Source of the DNA: Candidatus Babelota bacterium | GTDB lineage: Bacteria; Babelota; Babeliae; Babelales; RVW-14 | Direction of reading: 5' to 3' | NCBI GenBank assembly: GCA_013289515.1 | Contig: JABCZU010000004.1 | Location: 16,415-80,414 of the forward strand | Length of the DNA stretch: 64,000 nucleotides | Part shown: in pieces, positions 8,921-18,982 of the stretch | Position numbering within the stretch: the stretch's first letter is position 1 | Layout: each line of letters opens with the position of its first letter | The notes under the pieces: model-generated | The model's database searches: none | The model's input: the letters and a program-made list of their open reading frames with translations, nothing else | What the model was told of the DNA's origin: nothing | Made by a program: the position numbers and the translations under genes

Positions 8921-9185
8921 AAAGGGCATGGGTATTGATGAATATAGCCCAACTGAAGTTTTGCAAGATGAAAAATTCATTAGCATGGTTATTTGGAATT
9001 GCCTTAAAAATAATGAACCAGAGGGCGTTATTGAAGCAATCCAAGCGCATCTTGAAGCAGTGAACAAGGTACAATTAGCCAAGGATGCGCAGATATCTCG
9101 CTCAACACTGTACAATAGTTTAAGGGGAAAGAACCCGACAATTAAAACGTTGGCAAAATTAATCCATTCGTCCAGATTTTGTTGA
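8911..9185 (+). CDS. Cognate HTH antitoxin (addiction module antidote)
   Basis: LQDEKFISMVIWNCLKNNEPEGVIEAIQAHLEAVNKVQLAKDAQISRSTLYNSLRGKNPTIKTLAKLI; overlaps the toxin 3' end; start uncertain (GTG about 8911, or 8853 in the ORF track). Confidence 0.75.
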
Positions 9186-9213
9186 AAATAAAAGTTATTT
9201 AAAGGAGAGACTG

Positions 9214-10320
9214 ATGGCATTACCCATAAATCGGCTGCGCAGTGACACACGTGCCTTCCTAGCTGTAGTGGCGCTTTTAACGGTAGCCGGCCTATTATTT
9301 GTCTATTCTGCCAGCGCTATTTTTGCGCTAGAAAAATTTGGTACCGCCAATTTTTTCTTAAAAAAGCATCTGGTCTACCTTGTCTGTAGCGCGATTGGCT
9401 TTTTCGTTTTTGCCTTGATACCAATTCACATCTGGCGATCGGCATCCCCTTGGCTTTTTTTGGGGGCATTAGGCCTGACAGCGCTTACCTTTGTGCCGCA
9501 ATTGGGGCTGAGGTGCCACGGTTCAAACCGCTGGCTATCGCTAGGCGGCTTTAGTTTTCAACCCAGTGAACTGCTCAAGCTGACGCTGTTTATGTATATC
9601 GGTTTTTTCTTAGAGCGTCGCCAAAACCGCATTAAGTCGCTCTTGCATACCTACATCCCATTTCTTGGTATCCTTGGCTTTTCGTTTATTGTTTTGCTCA
9701 AGCAACCGGACTTTGGTTCAGTGGTGACTATTTTTACAACGGCATTAGCACTTTTCTTTGTGGCCGAATGCAAATTTTCATACCTGCTGGCAACGGCACT
9801 GTTGGCCTGTCCTGGCCTTGTGTACCTGATTGTCACTAAGGCGTACCGCCTTAACCGTATTTTAATTTTTCTTAATCCGTGGGCCGATCCGCAGGGTAAA
9901 GGTTTTCAAATTATACAGTCGCTGATTGCAATAGGATCGGGCAGTTGGTTTGGTGCTGGCGTTTCTAACTCTAAACAAAAATTCTTTTATCTGCCAATGC
10001 AACACACCGATTTTATCTTTCCTATTATTGCAGAAGAGATCGGTTTTATCGGTTCTACGGTGTTGATTGGGCTCTATCTGGGAATGTGCTTTTTAGGGCT
10101 GCGCATTGCAACGCAGTTGCGCTCGCCGTTTGCTTTCTTTACCTGTCTTGGCTTTACTGTCTTTATTACACTACAGGCGCTGATTAACCTTATGGTTTCA
10201 ACTGGGTTATTGCCAACTAAGGGGCTTGGGTTACCGTTCATCAGCTACGGCGGTACGGCGTTAATCTGCTTCTGGTGTATGATTGGCTTTATTGTCAATT
10301 GCGCACGCACCTCGCAATAA
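9214..10320 (+). CDS. ftsW: FtsW/RodA/SpoVE-family lipid II polymerase, probably FtsW
   Basis: SEDS-family features: LFVYSAS N-terminus, FQPSELLKL, QHTDFIFPIIAEEIGF, GLPFISYGGTALI. Confidence 0.85.
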   Translation: MALPINRLRSDTRAFLAVVALLTVAGLLFVYSASAIFALEKFGTANFFLKKHLVYLVCSAIGFFVFALIPIHIWRSASPWLFLGALGLTALTFVPQLGLRCHGSNRWLSLGGFSFQPSELLKLTLFMYIGFFLERRQNRIKSLLHTYIPFLGILGFSFIVLLKQPDFGSVVTIFTTALALFFVAECKFSYLLATALLACPGLVYLIVTKAYRLNRILIFLNPWADPQGKGFQIIQSLIAIGSGSWFGAGVSNSKQKFFYLPMQHTDFIFPIIAEEIGFIGSTVLIGLYLGMCFLGLRIATQLRSPFAFFTCLGFTVFITLQALINLMVSTGLLPTKGLGLPFISYGGTALICFWCMIGFIVNCARTSQ

Positions 10321-10512
10321 TATATTTCTATCCTGATAATAAATTATAATCTGGCCTATGTGCCTGCGACTTTTTTGCGCGCTCATTGTTGACAGACAAG
10401 GATTTGTTGACATACTAGTGGGTGCATTATGTTTTTCTACCAGGTAAATAAAGCTGGCGCTCGTCCTGAGCTTGTCGAAGGATACGAGCGCCTCTGCACA
10501 AGGCACAACATT

Positions 10513-13014
10513 ATGATTTGCACTCTATTAAATCGTTTGATAAAAATACGTTTTTTCTTGGCAATTGTCTACGCAAGTGTGACGGCAGGATCGCTGCATG
10601 CCGCACTTCAAGTGCCAGGTATGCCCCCCATGGATTTGGGACAGATCCTTGCTGCATTCAAGCAACAGGCAAACCCTGCGGCCATGCAAGAACTTGTTCG
10701 GGCAATGCGTAGCACTATATTTAAGCGCTTGTCGCCAGGACTACAGGCTGAGATCAAGGCCGTGCTTGCGCTTTCACAGCCAGAGCTGAGTCCTGAGGCT
10801 AAACAAGAATTTGACCAGGCAATGCGCATTGAGATGTTTACGCGTTTGTCGCCAGAACTACAAGCTAAAATTGCGAGTGCCGAAAAAATTTACAATAGCC
10901 TCCTGAGAAAACTCCCGCTGACCGCATGTCTTTCGTCTCTAGTCAAAGAATGTGCCGATGGCCTTACAACGCTTATTCAAGATCAAGAATATCCGGAAAA
11001 GCAGAACGTGCTGGCTCAGTGTGCCATCTTAGCAGCGGCGCTTGAAGACGGTGCCTTTACAGCACTTGTGGTGCCGCAGCGCCTTGAGGGTGGGCAGGAT
11101 AATCCAATGCAGGCGTTCATGGCGCGCATGGGAATGAATACAAAAAAGAAACCCAAAACACTCTTTACCGAAATGCATTTGTATCAGGCAAAAAAATCAC
11201 TGCAAACATTTCTGGATGATGTCGCCCAGCGAGAACAGACAACGCCAGCACTTGATGCGTTAGTAAAAAAAATTGAGGTACTTGAGGCGCTTTTAGCACT
11301 GGCCAAACAAAGGAAAATGCATGAGCTGTGCACGGCCTGCCTTGCGACGTTAAAGCCTGAATTTGGGCATGTACAGCAGGAATTACAGCGAGCTGCCTCC
11401 TTGCTTATAAGTGCCTGTGTTGAACTGTTGTCTATACATAATGAGGATCTTTCTGAAGCATTACACTATTGGCGCCGCCAATTGCAGGTGCATGCGCAAA
11501 CGTTAAAGTCATTTTTACGTGTTGCCAGCCAATCACAATTGGTTGATATGGGAATTTTGCTACACGTGATAGGCAGTGTGTATGATGTTGTTGATGCCTT
11601 CGTAGGCGCCAGACCTAATGATGACGATAGCGTGGTAACCAGGCTGAGTGACCTGTGGTATAACCCTGGAGATTTTGGATTACGCCTTGCCCTTGTAACG
11701 GTTGCTCTGGGATATAATAGGGGAGAGACGGCCAGTGCCGTTATTGCGCAACACATGCTTGATGGCATGTCATTAAAGGAATTTATAAGCCCATTTGCCA
11801 ATGTTGACTATCCACTTAAAGCAATGGCTGCGGTGTATCCATTACTGATGAATCCGTATCTTGTTGGTGGTTCCTTATCTCATACCACTAATATGGCTTT
11901 GCGTGTTATCGGTGCGTGGCTTTTGCAAGACCTTGATATTAAAAAGCTGCCTGAGAATATTAAAATTTTCTTACAAAGCCTTGATCGTGCAAAGCTGTTT
12001 GCGGATCTTACAAACCATGAATGGCCAGCAAATTTTAAAGAATGGCCGGCAGATAAAAGGTACATGCGTATTGCTATGGCTTCAATTGTAAACCACATGA
12101 GTTACCTATCACAAGTTGCGCTGAATCATAAGGTGTGGAGTAAGCTTGACGCAGATGAGCTGGGAGCACTGAGTGACTACTCTATGGGTCTGTTAAAGCC
12201 TGAGCTCTTTAACCTTATGCTCTTTAAAATGGCCGTTCCATGGGCAATGGTTAGTGCAACCAATGCTGCTCATCACCCATCAGCTAGTAAAGTTGTCCAG
12301 TTTCAGCCGCAAGATTTTTATGATCGTTATGCGCTTGCATATTTAAGAGAGCAGTTTGTCAAAGACCATGGCAGACAGCCCCAGGACGATATGGAATTTG
12401 GCACCTATTTGCGCAATAACAAGCGCCTGTACGCAGAATACAAATTGATTAGTTACGGGTTTACCCAGGTAGGCGCATTTTGGGGGCGTAAGTTGGGACC
12501 ATTTATACAAAAACCGATTACCAGTGCATTGATGGCGGCAGGTAAGGGTGTGGCATCTGCTGTACTTGACACTGATGTTGAGGCGACTATCACAAAAGAT
12601 TTGGACAGGCTGCTTCAAGACTTCAAAGACCAATTGCGGCCGTTTTTACAAGCTCAGGGGCCTAACCGGAGCTTTGTTATTATGGGAGCCCGTTCTATGG
12701 GTATTGTGGATGATGAGGATATAAAGGCCGGTCCGATCTATGTCAATGTGCGTATGATCGCCTATGTTCTTAATTTTGCTGCTCAGTATGGCCTAATCCC
12801 TCCTAAGCTAATGACATCATTAATAGATGCTTACAAAGAGCGTTATCACAACAATATTGATGGCTACGTAGACTTTGTGGCCCAGGCCATTAAAAACTCC
12901 CTTGAGAGTGAAATTGCTGGGGCCGTCGGGGACAAAGCGGGTGGCTTTATTGGTGGCTGGGCGGCGGAGAAATTTGTACGTTCCGATTATTGGATCTCTA
13001 TTCGAGGCCGTTAA
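10513..13014 (+). CDS. Hypothetical exported protein
   Basis: Signal peptide MICTLLNRLIKIRFFLAIVYASVTAGSLHA follows a palindromic repeat, so the true start is probably 10513 rather than 10429. Confidence 0.65.
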   Translation: MICTLLNRLIKIRFFLAIVYASVTAGSLHAALQVPGMPPMDLGQILAAFKQQANPAAMQELVRAMRSTIFKRLSPGLQAEIKAVLALSQPELSPEAKQEFDQAMRIEMFTRLSPELQAKIASAEKIYNSLLRKLPLTACLSSLVKECADGLTTLIQDQEYPEKQNVLAQCAILAAALEDGAFTALVVPQRLEGGQDNPMQAFMARMGMNTKKKPKTLFTEMHLYQAKKSLQTFLDDVAQREQTTPALDALVKKIEVLEALLALAKQRKMHELCTACLATLKPEFGHVQQELQRAASLLISACVELLSIHNEDLSEALHYWRRQLQVHAQTLKSFLRVASQSQLVDMGILLHVIGSVYDVVDAFVGARPNDDDSVVTRLSDLWYNPGDFGLRLALVTVALGYNRGETASAVIAQHMLDGMSLKEFISPFANVDYPLKAMAAVYPLLMNPYLVGGSLSHTTNMALRVIGAWLLQDLDIKKLPENIKIFLQSLDRAKLFADLTNHEWPANFKEWPADKRYMRIAMASIVNHMSYLSQVALNHKVWSKLDADELGALSDYSMGLLKPELFNLMLFKMAVPWAMVSATNAAHHPSASKVVQFQPQDFYDRYALAYLREQFVKDHGRQPQDDMEFGTYLRNNKRLYAEYKLISYGFTQVGAFWGRKLGPFIQKPITSALMAAGKGVASAVLDTDVEATITKDLDRLLQDFKDQLRPFLQAQGPNRSFVIMGARSMGIVDDEDIKAGPIYVNVRMIAYVLNFAAQYGLIPPKLMTSLIDAYKERYHNNIDGYVDFVAQAIKNSLESEIAGAVGDKAGGFIGGWAAEKFVRSDYWISIRGR

Positions 13015-13103
13015 TAAGGCTTTTTGGCTCTAACCCTATACATCTATGAGCCATTTGGTATACTTGGCGGACGTATATTTTCTTACATTAAAGGCTCTTA
13101 TCC

Positions 13104-15005
13104 ATGATTATTATTCGCGACGCACTATTGATGTTCAATACCAGAACACTCTTTGATACTATTAACTGTACCCTGCAAGCAGGCCAAAAAATTGGTGTTG
13201 TTGGCAAAAATGGTGCTGGCAAAAGTACCCTACTAAAAGCTATTGCCGGTCAACAGGCTCTTGATGGCGGTCAGATTAGTATTGAGCGCGGGAAAAAAAT
13301 TGCCTATTTGCCACAAGATGTGGTCATGCTCTCATCAAAAAATATCCTAGAAGAGGCATTATCGGTCTTTGATGAGGTGTTTGCTACCAAGGCTGAGCTG
13401 GAAAAACTAGAAATAGTACTTGGCGAGCAGGGATCAGCAGCTGATCCGGTCGTTGTAGAGCGTTACGCACATCTGGCAAGTGAATATGCACAAATGGATA
13501 GTGGATCGCTTGAGGTTAAGACTAAGCGTGTATTGCAAGGGCTGGGGATTGGTCCTAATGTGTGGGTCAAAAGAGTTGATCAGCTCAGCGTCGGATGGAA
13601 GATGCGTCTGGTGCTAGCAAAATTATTGTTGCAAGAAGCTGATTTTTACCTCTTTGACGAACCAACCAACCACCTTGATATCGTTGCCAAAGATTGGTTT
13701 CTGGGCTTTTTACAAGCATCTAAGATTGGCTTTCTCTTGGTCTCTCACGACCGCTACTTTTTGGATCACGCTTGTACCAATATTATTGAGCTAGAAAATG
13801 GCCATCTTACCGAATACTATGGCAATTATACCACCTATATTGAACAAAAAGAGGAAGCGCAGCTGGTCAAAGAAAAGGCGTATGAGCTGCAGCAAAAAGA
13901 TATTAAGCGTCGGATGGATACCATTAACCGCTTCCGTGCTAAGGCAAGCAAGGCTTCTATGGCTCAAAGCATGCTCAAGAGCCTTGATAAAATGGAACGT
14001 ATCGAAATCGATCGTAAGCAGACCAATCTTTCCTTCTCATTTGCTCCCGTTCAGCGAGCTGGCGATATTGTCCTAACCATGGAAAACATAGGCAAATCAT
14101 TTGGCGAAAACAAGCTATTTAGTGGTGCTTCTGGCGAGATTAAGCGAGAAGAGAAGGTTGCCTTGGTTGCCGCTAATGGTGTAGGTAAAACAACCCTGCT
14201 GAGTATTATTATGGGTAAATTAGCCCCTGATGTCGGCACGGTAACCTTTGGGTACAACGTGACCAGCGCTCTCTTCGAGCAAGATCAGGAGCGTTCGCTC
14301 AACCCAGAAAAGACTATTGTAGAAGAGGCAGATGATGCCTGCACGACTAGCCAAGCGCGCGGCTCAGTCCGTAGCCTGTTGGGTACCTTTCTTTTCCCTG
14401 GTGATGATGCGTACAAGCGTATCAAGGTACTGAGTGGTGGCGAAAAGAATAGAGTAGCGATGGTTAAAGTTCTACTTGCCAACGCTAACTTTCTTATTTT
14501 GGACGAACCAACCAACCACCTTGATCTGCAATCAAAAGAAATTTTACTGCACGCCCTGCAACAGTTTAAGGGCACCATCCTTTTTGTTTCTCACGATCGT
14601 GACTTTCTAGATGCTCTGGCTACCCGTATTCTTGAGCTAACGCCTACTGGATTGCGTAGCTATAAGGGTAACTACGAATCATATCTGTATCAGAAAAATC
14701 AACAAGCACTGACAGCCGGTCCTGGCATAGCTGCCGGACAACCAAAGCAGGCTGTGGTGCACAATGCTCAGCCACCTAAGGACGAATCTGCAAAAGCGGC
14801 AAAAGAGCAATATGAGCAACGTAAGAAGCGTAATGCCCTTGAAAGCAAGATAGCTAAGCTGGAAAAAGAGGTTGCCAATTTGCAGGATAACCTGGGTAAT
14901 TTTGCATGGGGTTCGGCTCCGCATCAGCAGGCAGAACAACAGTTGAGTACTGCTAAAGGTAAGCTGGCGCTGGCGTATGCTGAGTGGGAAGGCTTGGCGG
15001 CGTAG
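13104..15005 (+). CDS. ABC-F family ATP-binding protein (Uup/YdiF-like)
   Basis: Two Walker A (GKNGAGKST, AANGVGKTT), two LDEPTNHLD-type Walker B, no TM segments. Confidence 0.9.
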   Translation: MIIIRDALLMFNTRTLFDTINCTLQAGQKIGVVGKNGAGKSTLLKAIAGQQALDGGQISIERGKKIAYLPQDVVMLSSKNILEEALSVFDEVFATKAELEKLEIVLGEQGSAADPVVVERYAHLASEYAQMDSGSLEVKTKRVLQGLGIGPNVWVKRVDQLSVGWKMRLVLAKLLLQEADFYLFDEPTNHLDIVAKDWFLGFLQASKIGFLLVSHDRYFLDHACTNIIELENGHLTEYYGNYTTYIEQKEEAQLVKEKAYELQQKDIKRRMDTINRFRAKASKASMAQSMLKSLDKMERIEIDRKQTNLSFSFAPVQRAGDIVLTMENIGKSFGENKLFSGASGEIKREEKVALVAANGVGKTTLLSIIMGKLAPDVGTVTFGYNVTSALFEQDQERSLNPEKTIVEEADDACTTSQARGSVRSLLGTFLFPGDDAYKRIKVLSGGEKNRVAMVKVLLANANFLILDEPTNHLDLQSKEILLHALQQFKGTILFVSHDRDFLDALATRILELTPTGLRSYKGNYESYLYQKNQQALTAGPGIAAGQPKQAVVHNAQPPKDESAKAAKEQYEQRKKRNALESKIAKLEKEVANLQDNLGNFAWGSAPHQQAEQQLSTAKGKLALAYAEWEGLAA

Positions 15006-15263
15006 GTGATGGAAAAATGTTTTTAATTTTGATCATGGATCCTGAAACGAGTTCAGGATGACAAAACAAAGGAATATTCTTTTCTGATTTGTCATCCTGT
15101 CGAACTATGACGGGCAGACTAGGGAGACAGGAGGGCTGGACTATTTTTTATCATACTGACCCTTTTTTGTCATCCTGATTCCGGATCAAGTCCGGAATGA
15201 CAAGTAAGGAGCTAATTACTTCATCTTTTGTCATCCTGAACTTGTTTCAGGATCCACTCCGTA

Positions 15264-16202
15264 TCATCGACACCGCGGCATTTTCTTACACCAAGCACTC
15301 AAGGCTTTTTGTTTCTTTCGCCATTGCAACTTCATCCATTCAAGGTAAGCACCGACGCGCTGTCCCGTGGTTAGATCTGGTAGTGTGCGTATGCTTGGGC
15401 ACAAGAAAATTGAATGGGCCCCGGCATTTTGAAACCGCACTAGAATGGCCTGACTTGGTTCTGTCTGCTCATCGTGGCAATGTTGAAGGTAATAATCCAT
15501 GGCAAAGAGACCATAGCCCGGATGTACGGTTGTGACGGAACGTACAATATTGTTGAATGCGACTGCGGAATATGAAATACCATGGTGAGTGGCTAATCTG
15601 TGATGAAGAAAATGTGCAGGTAACGTTTTGATGCTATCTATAGCGCGCAAAAAAATCTCTAAGCCTTGCTGATTATTTGTTCTAATGTATGCAAAAAGTG
15701 TATCGATTGTTGGTAATGGTTGCTTACTTAACACTTCTTCCCATAGCCGTTCGGCTTTGGTTGTGTTAGAATCCCTGGCTTCGGTTCTAAATTCTTCTGG
15801 CAGCTCTGCGTCAATGGGGGCTTGGACTGTTTGTGGTTGCAAAGACCGTCCCCGTTTAACTGCGCGCCTTCTGTACTTGATAGGTTCAGACTGTGGCGAA
15901 TCCGTTGCAGGTCGAGCGATTTGTTGAGTATCAACAGGGGCAATTTGTTGAGGCATGCTACGGTTAATGCTACCCTCGTAATTATCATCAATTTTAAGTT
16001 CGTCTGAATAGCTGGCACTCTGCTCATCATCATCATAGAGCACCACATCACCATCTTCAAACGATAGGGAGCATTCATTCTTTTTATCTATTATGTCCTG
16101 ATTGTCCGTCTCCTGCATTGCGTGCACCGAATTGGTGGTTAATAGCAATGTGCTGCATGCCAGCACACCATAACGCTTCAATAACAATGATAGTAAAAAC
16201 AT
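15264..16202 (-). CDS. Hypothetical exported protein
   Basis: Signal peptide MFLLSLLLKRYGVLACSTLLLTTNSVHA; no family recognised. Confidence 0.6.
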   Translation of the reverse strand: MFLLSLLLKRYGVLACSTLLLTTNSVHAMQETDNQDIIDKKNECSLSFEDGDVVLYDDDEQSASYSDELKIDDNYEGSINRSMPQQIAPVDTQQIARPATDSPQSEPIKYRRRAVKRGRSLQPQTVQAPIDAELPEEFRTEARDSNTTKAERLWEEVLSKQPLPTIDTLFAYIRTNNQQGLEIFLRAIDSIKTLPAHFLHHRLATHHGISYSAVAFNNIVRSVTTVHPGYGLFAMDYYLQHCHDEQTEPSQAILVRFQNAGAHSIFLCPSIRTLPDLTTGQRVGAYLEWMKLQWRKKQKALSAWCKKMPRCR

Positions 16203-16298
16203 AAAGCTCCTATTCTCGTATTGAGTGATACAACGCCTTTTTTTTGTTATGTACTGTAGCATTGAAAAAAAATTGCTACAAGCGTTAGCTTACGCATA

Positions 16299-17135
16299 TT
16301 AATAAAAAATCTTAAAGGGATGTGTATTTATGGTACAGGAAACAAGCGCTATATCGAGCTCATTGGCCATAGAAATGAAGCGTTCTTTGTCGGCGATCAG
16401 TGTTACGGTTGCCTGCCAGGCAATAACGCTGATATCCCCCATTTTGTAAGAGGCAATCGTTGCAGGTCCAAGGGTCGGTATATCATAGCGCGTGTTGTGA
16501 TCAGGGGCCGCAGCTTTGCAAACAATCAACCCATTGCCTGCCAGTGCTAGCGCGCGTTTGATGCAGGCATCAGTACCTTCCAGTGCCTCTACAGCCAGTA
16601 CGGTGCCATCTTTAACCACTACGGTCTGGCCAATACCGTTTTGTGCAAGAATTTGCGCGGCGTGTAGGCCAATGACACAATCATCATGCTGTGCGCTGGT
16701 CAGCGTGCCGGTGATAATGCCTGGCGGTAGCAGTGATCGTGCCAAAATTTCATCTTGGCGCAAGACGCCGATGCCATGCTTTGATAGCTCAGTGGCCAGT
16801 AGATCCATGATGGTGGCATCACTTTTACAAGCTAATGAGCCCAGAAGTTTGAGGGCCAGCCAATCAAAGGCAACGGGGCGATAAAGATTTTGCTTATCAA
16901 CCTTGCCAATAAATAACACCTGCGTGGCGTGGCGTTGTTTAAGAAGCTGCAGAATGGTGCTTGGTTTATAAAATTTTTGTGTGATAATGTCGTGATCGGC
17001 GCCCAAAGAATCTTGTAAGCATTGGCCATTATCCTCAGGAAAAAGAGTAATAACGAAAAATTTTTTATTGGCCTCGCGTAGCGATTTGCACGCCTCAAGT
17101 GGTAGGACGCCGGTGCCTGCAATAACTGCAATCAT
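16299..17135 (-). CDS. lpxI: UDP-2,3-diacylglucosamine pyrophosphatase LpxI (DUF1009)
   Basis: MIAVIAGTGVLPLEACKS, GKVDKQNLYRP, VVVKDGTVLAVEALEGTDACIKRA; next to lpxA. Confidence 0.85.
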   Translation of the reverse strand: MIAVIAGTGVLPLEACKSLREANKKFFVITLFPEDNGQCLQDSLGADHDIITQKFYKPSTILQLLKQRHATQVLFIGKVDKQNLYRPVAFDWLALKLLGSLACKSDATIMDLLATELSKHGIGVLRQDEILARSLLPPGIITGTLTSAQHDDCVIGLHAAQILAQNGIGQTVVVKDGTVLAVEALEGTDACIKRALALAGNGLIVCKAAAPDHNTRYDIPTLGPATIASYKMGDISVIAWQATVTLIADKERFISMANELDIALVSCTINTHPFKIFY

Positions 17136-18067
17136 GGCAGATTTGCCATCCGCTCAATCGCCAACGTCAGCTCCAAGACGCGTATGTCATGCGCCAAATC
17201 ATAGCTTGTGTCTCCTGCTTGTATAGCATTAACAAATGCTTGTTGCTCACGTTGTAATGGATTACTTGTGTGCGTAGGCCTCACACCCGTTCGCCCCGAT
17301 GGAGAACCCGCAGGGCGATAGCCTGAGCTTTGCGAAGGTTCGAATGGAGGGGTGCGAGCGCTTTCTTGCATTGCAAAATCAAGCGCAATGACGCCATCCG
17401 CTTGGTGGATAGTCATAGTACGTCTCTTGATGGGCGCTACGCGGCTAGCAATCAGATGGGCGGTAATGTCTGATGAAAAGTGAATGGTCACTGACGCGCT
17501 ATCGCATGATTGTGTGTACACCCGGCTGCCATGCGCCTGCAGGTCAACAATCGGCTCCTTGATGAGCGTGAGCAGTAAATCAATGTCGTGAATCATGAGA
17601 TCGAGCACAACACTATCATTGCGCGTGCGCTCATTAAATGGCCCAATGCGATGGCATTGGATGAGCTGTGGCTGTGTGATAAGGCTGATAGCATCGGTAA
17701 AAGCGCCATTGAACCGTTCAACATGACCAATGTGCATAATCCGGTTGTGTTGTAATGCGAGCGCAGCAAGTGAGCGCGCTTCATCTACGCTAGGCGTTAA
17801 TGGCTTTTCTAGCAAGATGTGCCTGCCTTGCTCAAGGCATGTTTTAGCAACCTGGTAATGTTGTGCCGTCGGAACGGCAATGATGACGGCGTCTACCAGT
17901 GGCAGCAACTTGGTGTAATCGGTTGTTGTATATACATTTGTGGAAGAGTCCAACCGTGCCCGGTCGCAATCAGCTAGCGCAACGAGCGCAGCGCCTGTTA
18001 CCCTTTGTGCCACGGTGGCATGATATCTACCCATGTGCCCAAGGCCAATGATGCCAAGGCGAATCAT
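17132..18067 (-). CDS. Gfo/Idh/MocA-family oxidoreductase with in-frame palindromic-repeat insertion
   Basis: MIRLGIIGLGHMGRYHA Rossmann motif, LLEKPLTPSVDEA, GHVERFNGAF; overlaps lpxA and lpxI starts/stops (operon). Confidence 0.85.
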   Translation of the reverse strand: MIRLGIIGLGHMGRYHATVAQRVTGAALVALADCDRARLDSSTNVYTTTDYTKLLPLVDAVIIAVPTAQHYQVAKTCLEQGRHILLEKPLTPSVDEARSLAALALQHNRIMHIGHVERFNGAFTDAISLITQPQLIQCHRIGPFNERTRNDSVVLDLMIHDIDLLLTLIKEPIVDLQAHGSRVYTQSCDSASVTIHFSSDITAHLIASRVAPIKRRTMTIHQADGVIALDFAMQESARTPPFEPSQSSGYRPAGSPSGRTGVRPTHTSNPLQREQQAFVNAIQAGDTSYDLAHDIRVLELTLAIERMANLP

Positions 18068-18897
18068 GGTTGCACATCTTCAGAGCGTAACCTGCGAGAG
18101 ATGCCGCGTGTACTCGCCTGTATAAAAGCTAGAAACGTGTGTACCGCCTCATCCTGTCCCCAGGCTTCATTATCTGCTCTAGTTATGATCGTGTTGGCAT
18201 CAAGCATATCGCTATAAAAAAGCTTGGTAACGTGCTTTAAGGCGCTGATGGTTGTGCCTGAAAAGCCGGCGCGTTTAAGGCCAACAAGATTGAGGCCGTA
18301 AAAGCGTGCAGGCTGCCCGCTCAGTAAACAGAAAGGTGGGACATCCTGGCGAATGCCACTAAAAGGAGCCAGAGCAGTAAACTGTCCAACACGACAAAAT
18401 TGATGAGTGGCGCTACCGGCCATAATGTAGGCATCATGTTCAAGGTAGGTGTGCCCCCCAAGACTGGCGTGGTTGACCAGTTTAACATTATCTTCTAGCG
18501 TGCAATCATGGCCAACATGTGCATAGTTCATGATGTAACAGTTGTTGCCAATAGTGGTGGCGCCATCTTGAAAGCGTGATGCGTGAATAGTGGCAAATTC
18601 GCGAATTTCACAATTGGTGCCGATGACAATAGTGCCTAAGCTTTTATATACCCCTTTTGCCTGGGCTGGAAAGCCGATGGTGGCGTGCGGGTGCAGCCGT
18701 GTACCGCTTTTAATGGTGACGTTACCAATGACGGTACAGAATGGGCCAATTTTTACGTTATCTTCCAGCGTAACATTCTCGCCAATGATGGCGGTTGGAT
18801 GGACAAAGGTCTGGTCTGAAAAGAAGAAGGCCTCCTCAAATAGATGAGTAGCGTTTCGCGTTGACAACACAGCACTTTTGATAGTTTTTTCTACCAC
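18064..18897 (-). CDS. lpxA: Acyl-[ACP]--UDP-N-acetylglucosamine O-acyltransferase
   Basis: Left-handed beta-helix hexapeptides, FVHPTAIIGENVTLEDNVKIGPFC, NYAHVGHDC, GLKRAGFS. Confidence 0.9.
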   Translation of the reverse strand: MVEKTIKSAVLSTRNATHLFEEAFFFSDQTFVHPTAIIGENVTLEDNVKIGPFCTVIGNVTIKSGTRLHPHATIGFPAQAKGVYKSLGTIVIGTNCEIREFATIHASRFQDGATTIGNNCYIMNYAHVGHDCTLEDNVKLVNHASLGGHTYLEHDAYIMAGSATHQFCRVGQFTALAPFSGIRQDVPPFCLLSGQPARFYGLNLVGLKRAGFSGTTISALKHVTKLFYSDMLDANTIITRADNEAWGQDEAVHTFLAFIQASTRGISRRLRSEDVQP

Positions 18898-18982
18898 CTT
18901 TGATCTTTTCGATTAATGCGGCATAATTTTTTAATGGTCACAGGCTAGTCTATCAATAAACAGGTAAAAATTGTACACCCCC

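Noticed and set aside
17340-17360. GGTTCGAAT resembling a tRNA T-arm
   Set aside because: Part of the palindromic repeat and inside a CDS; no acceptor or anticodon stem
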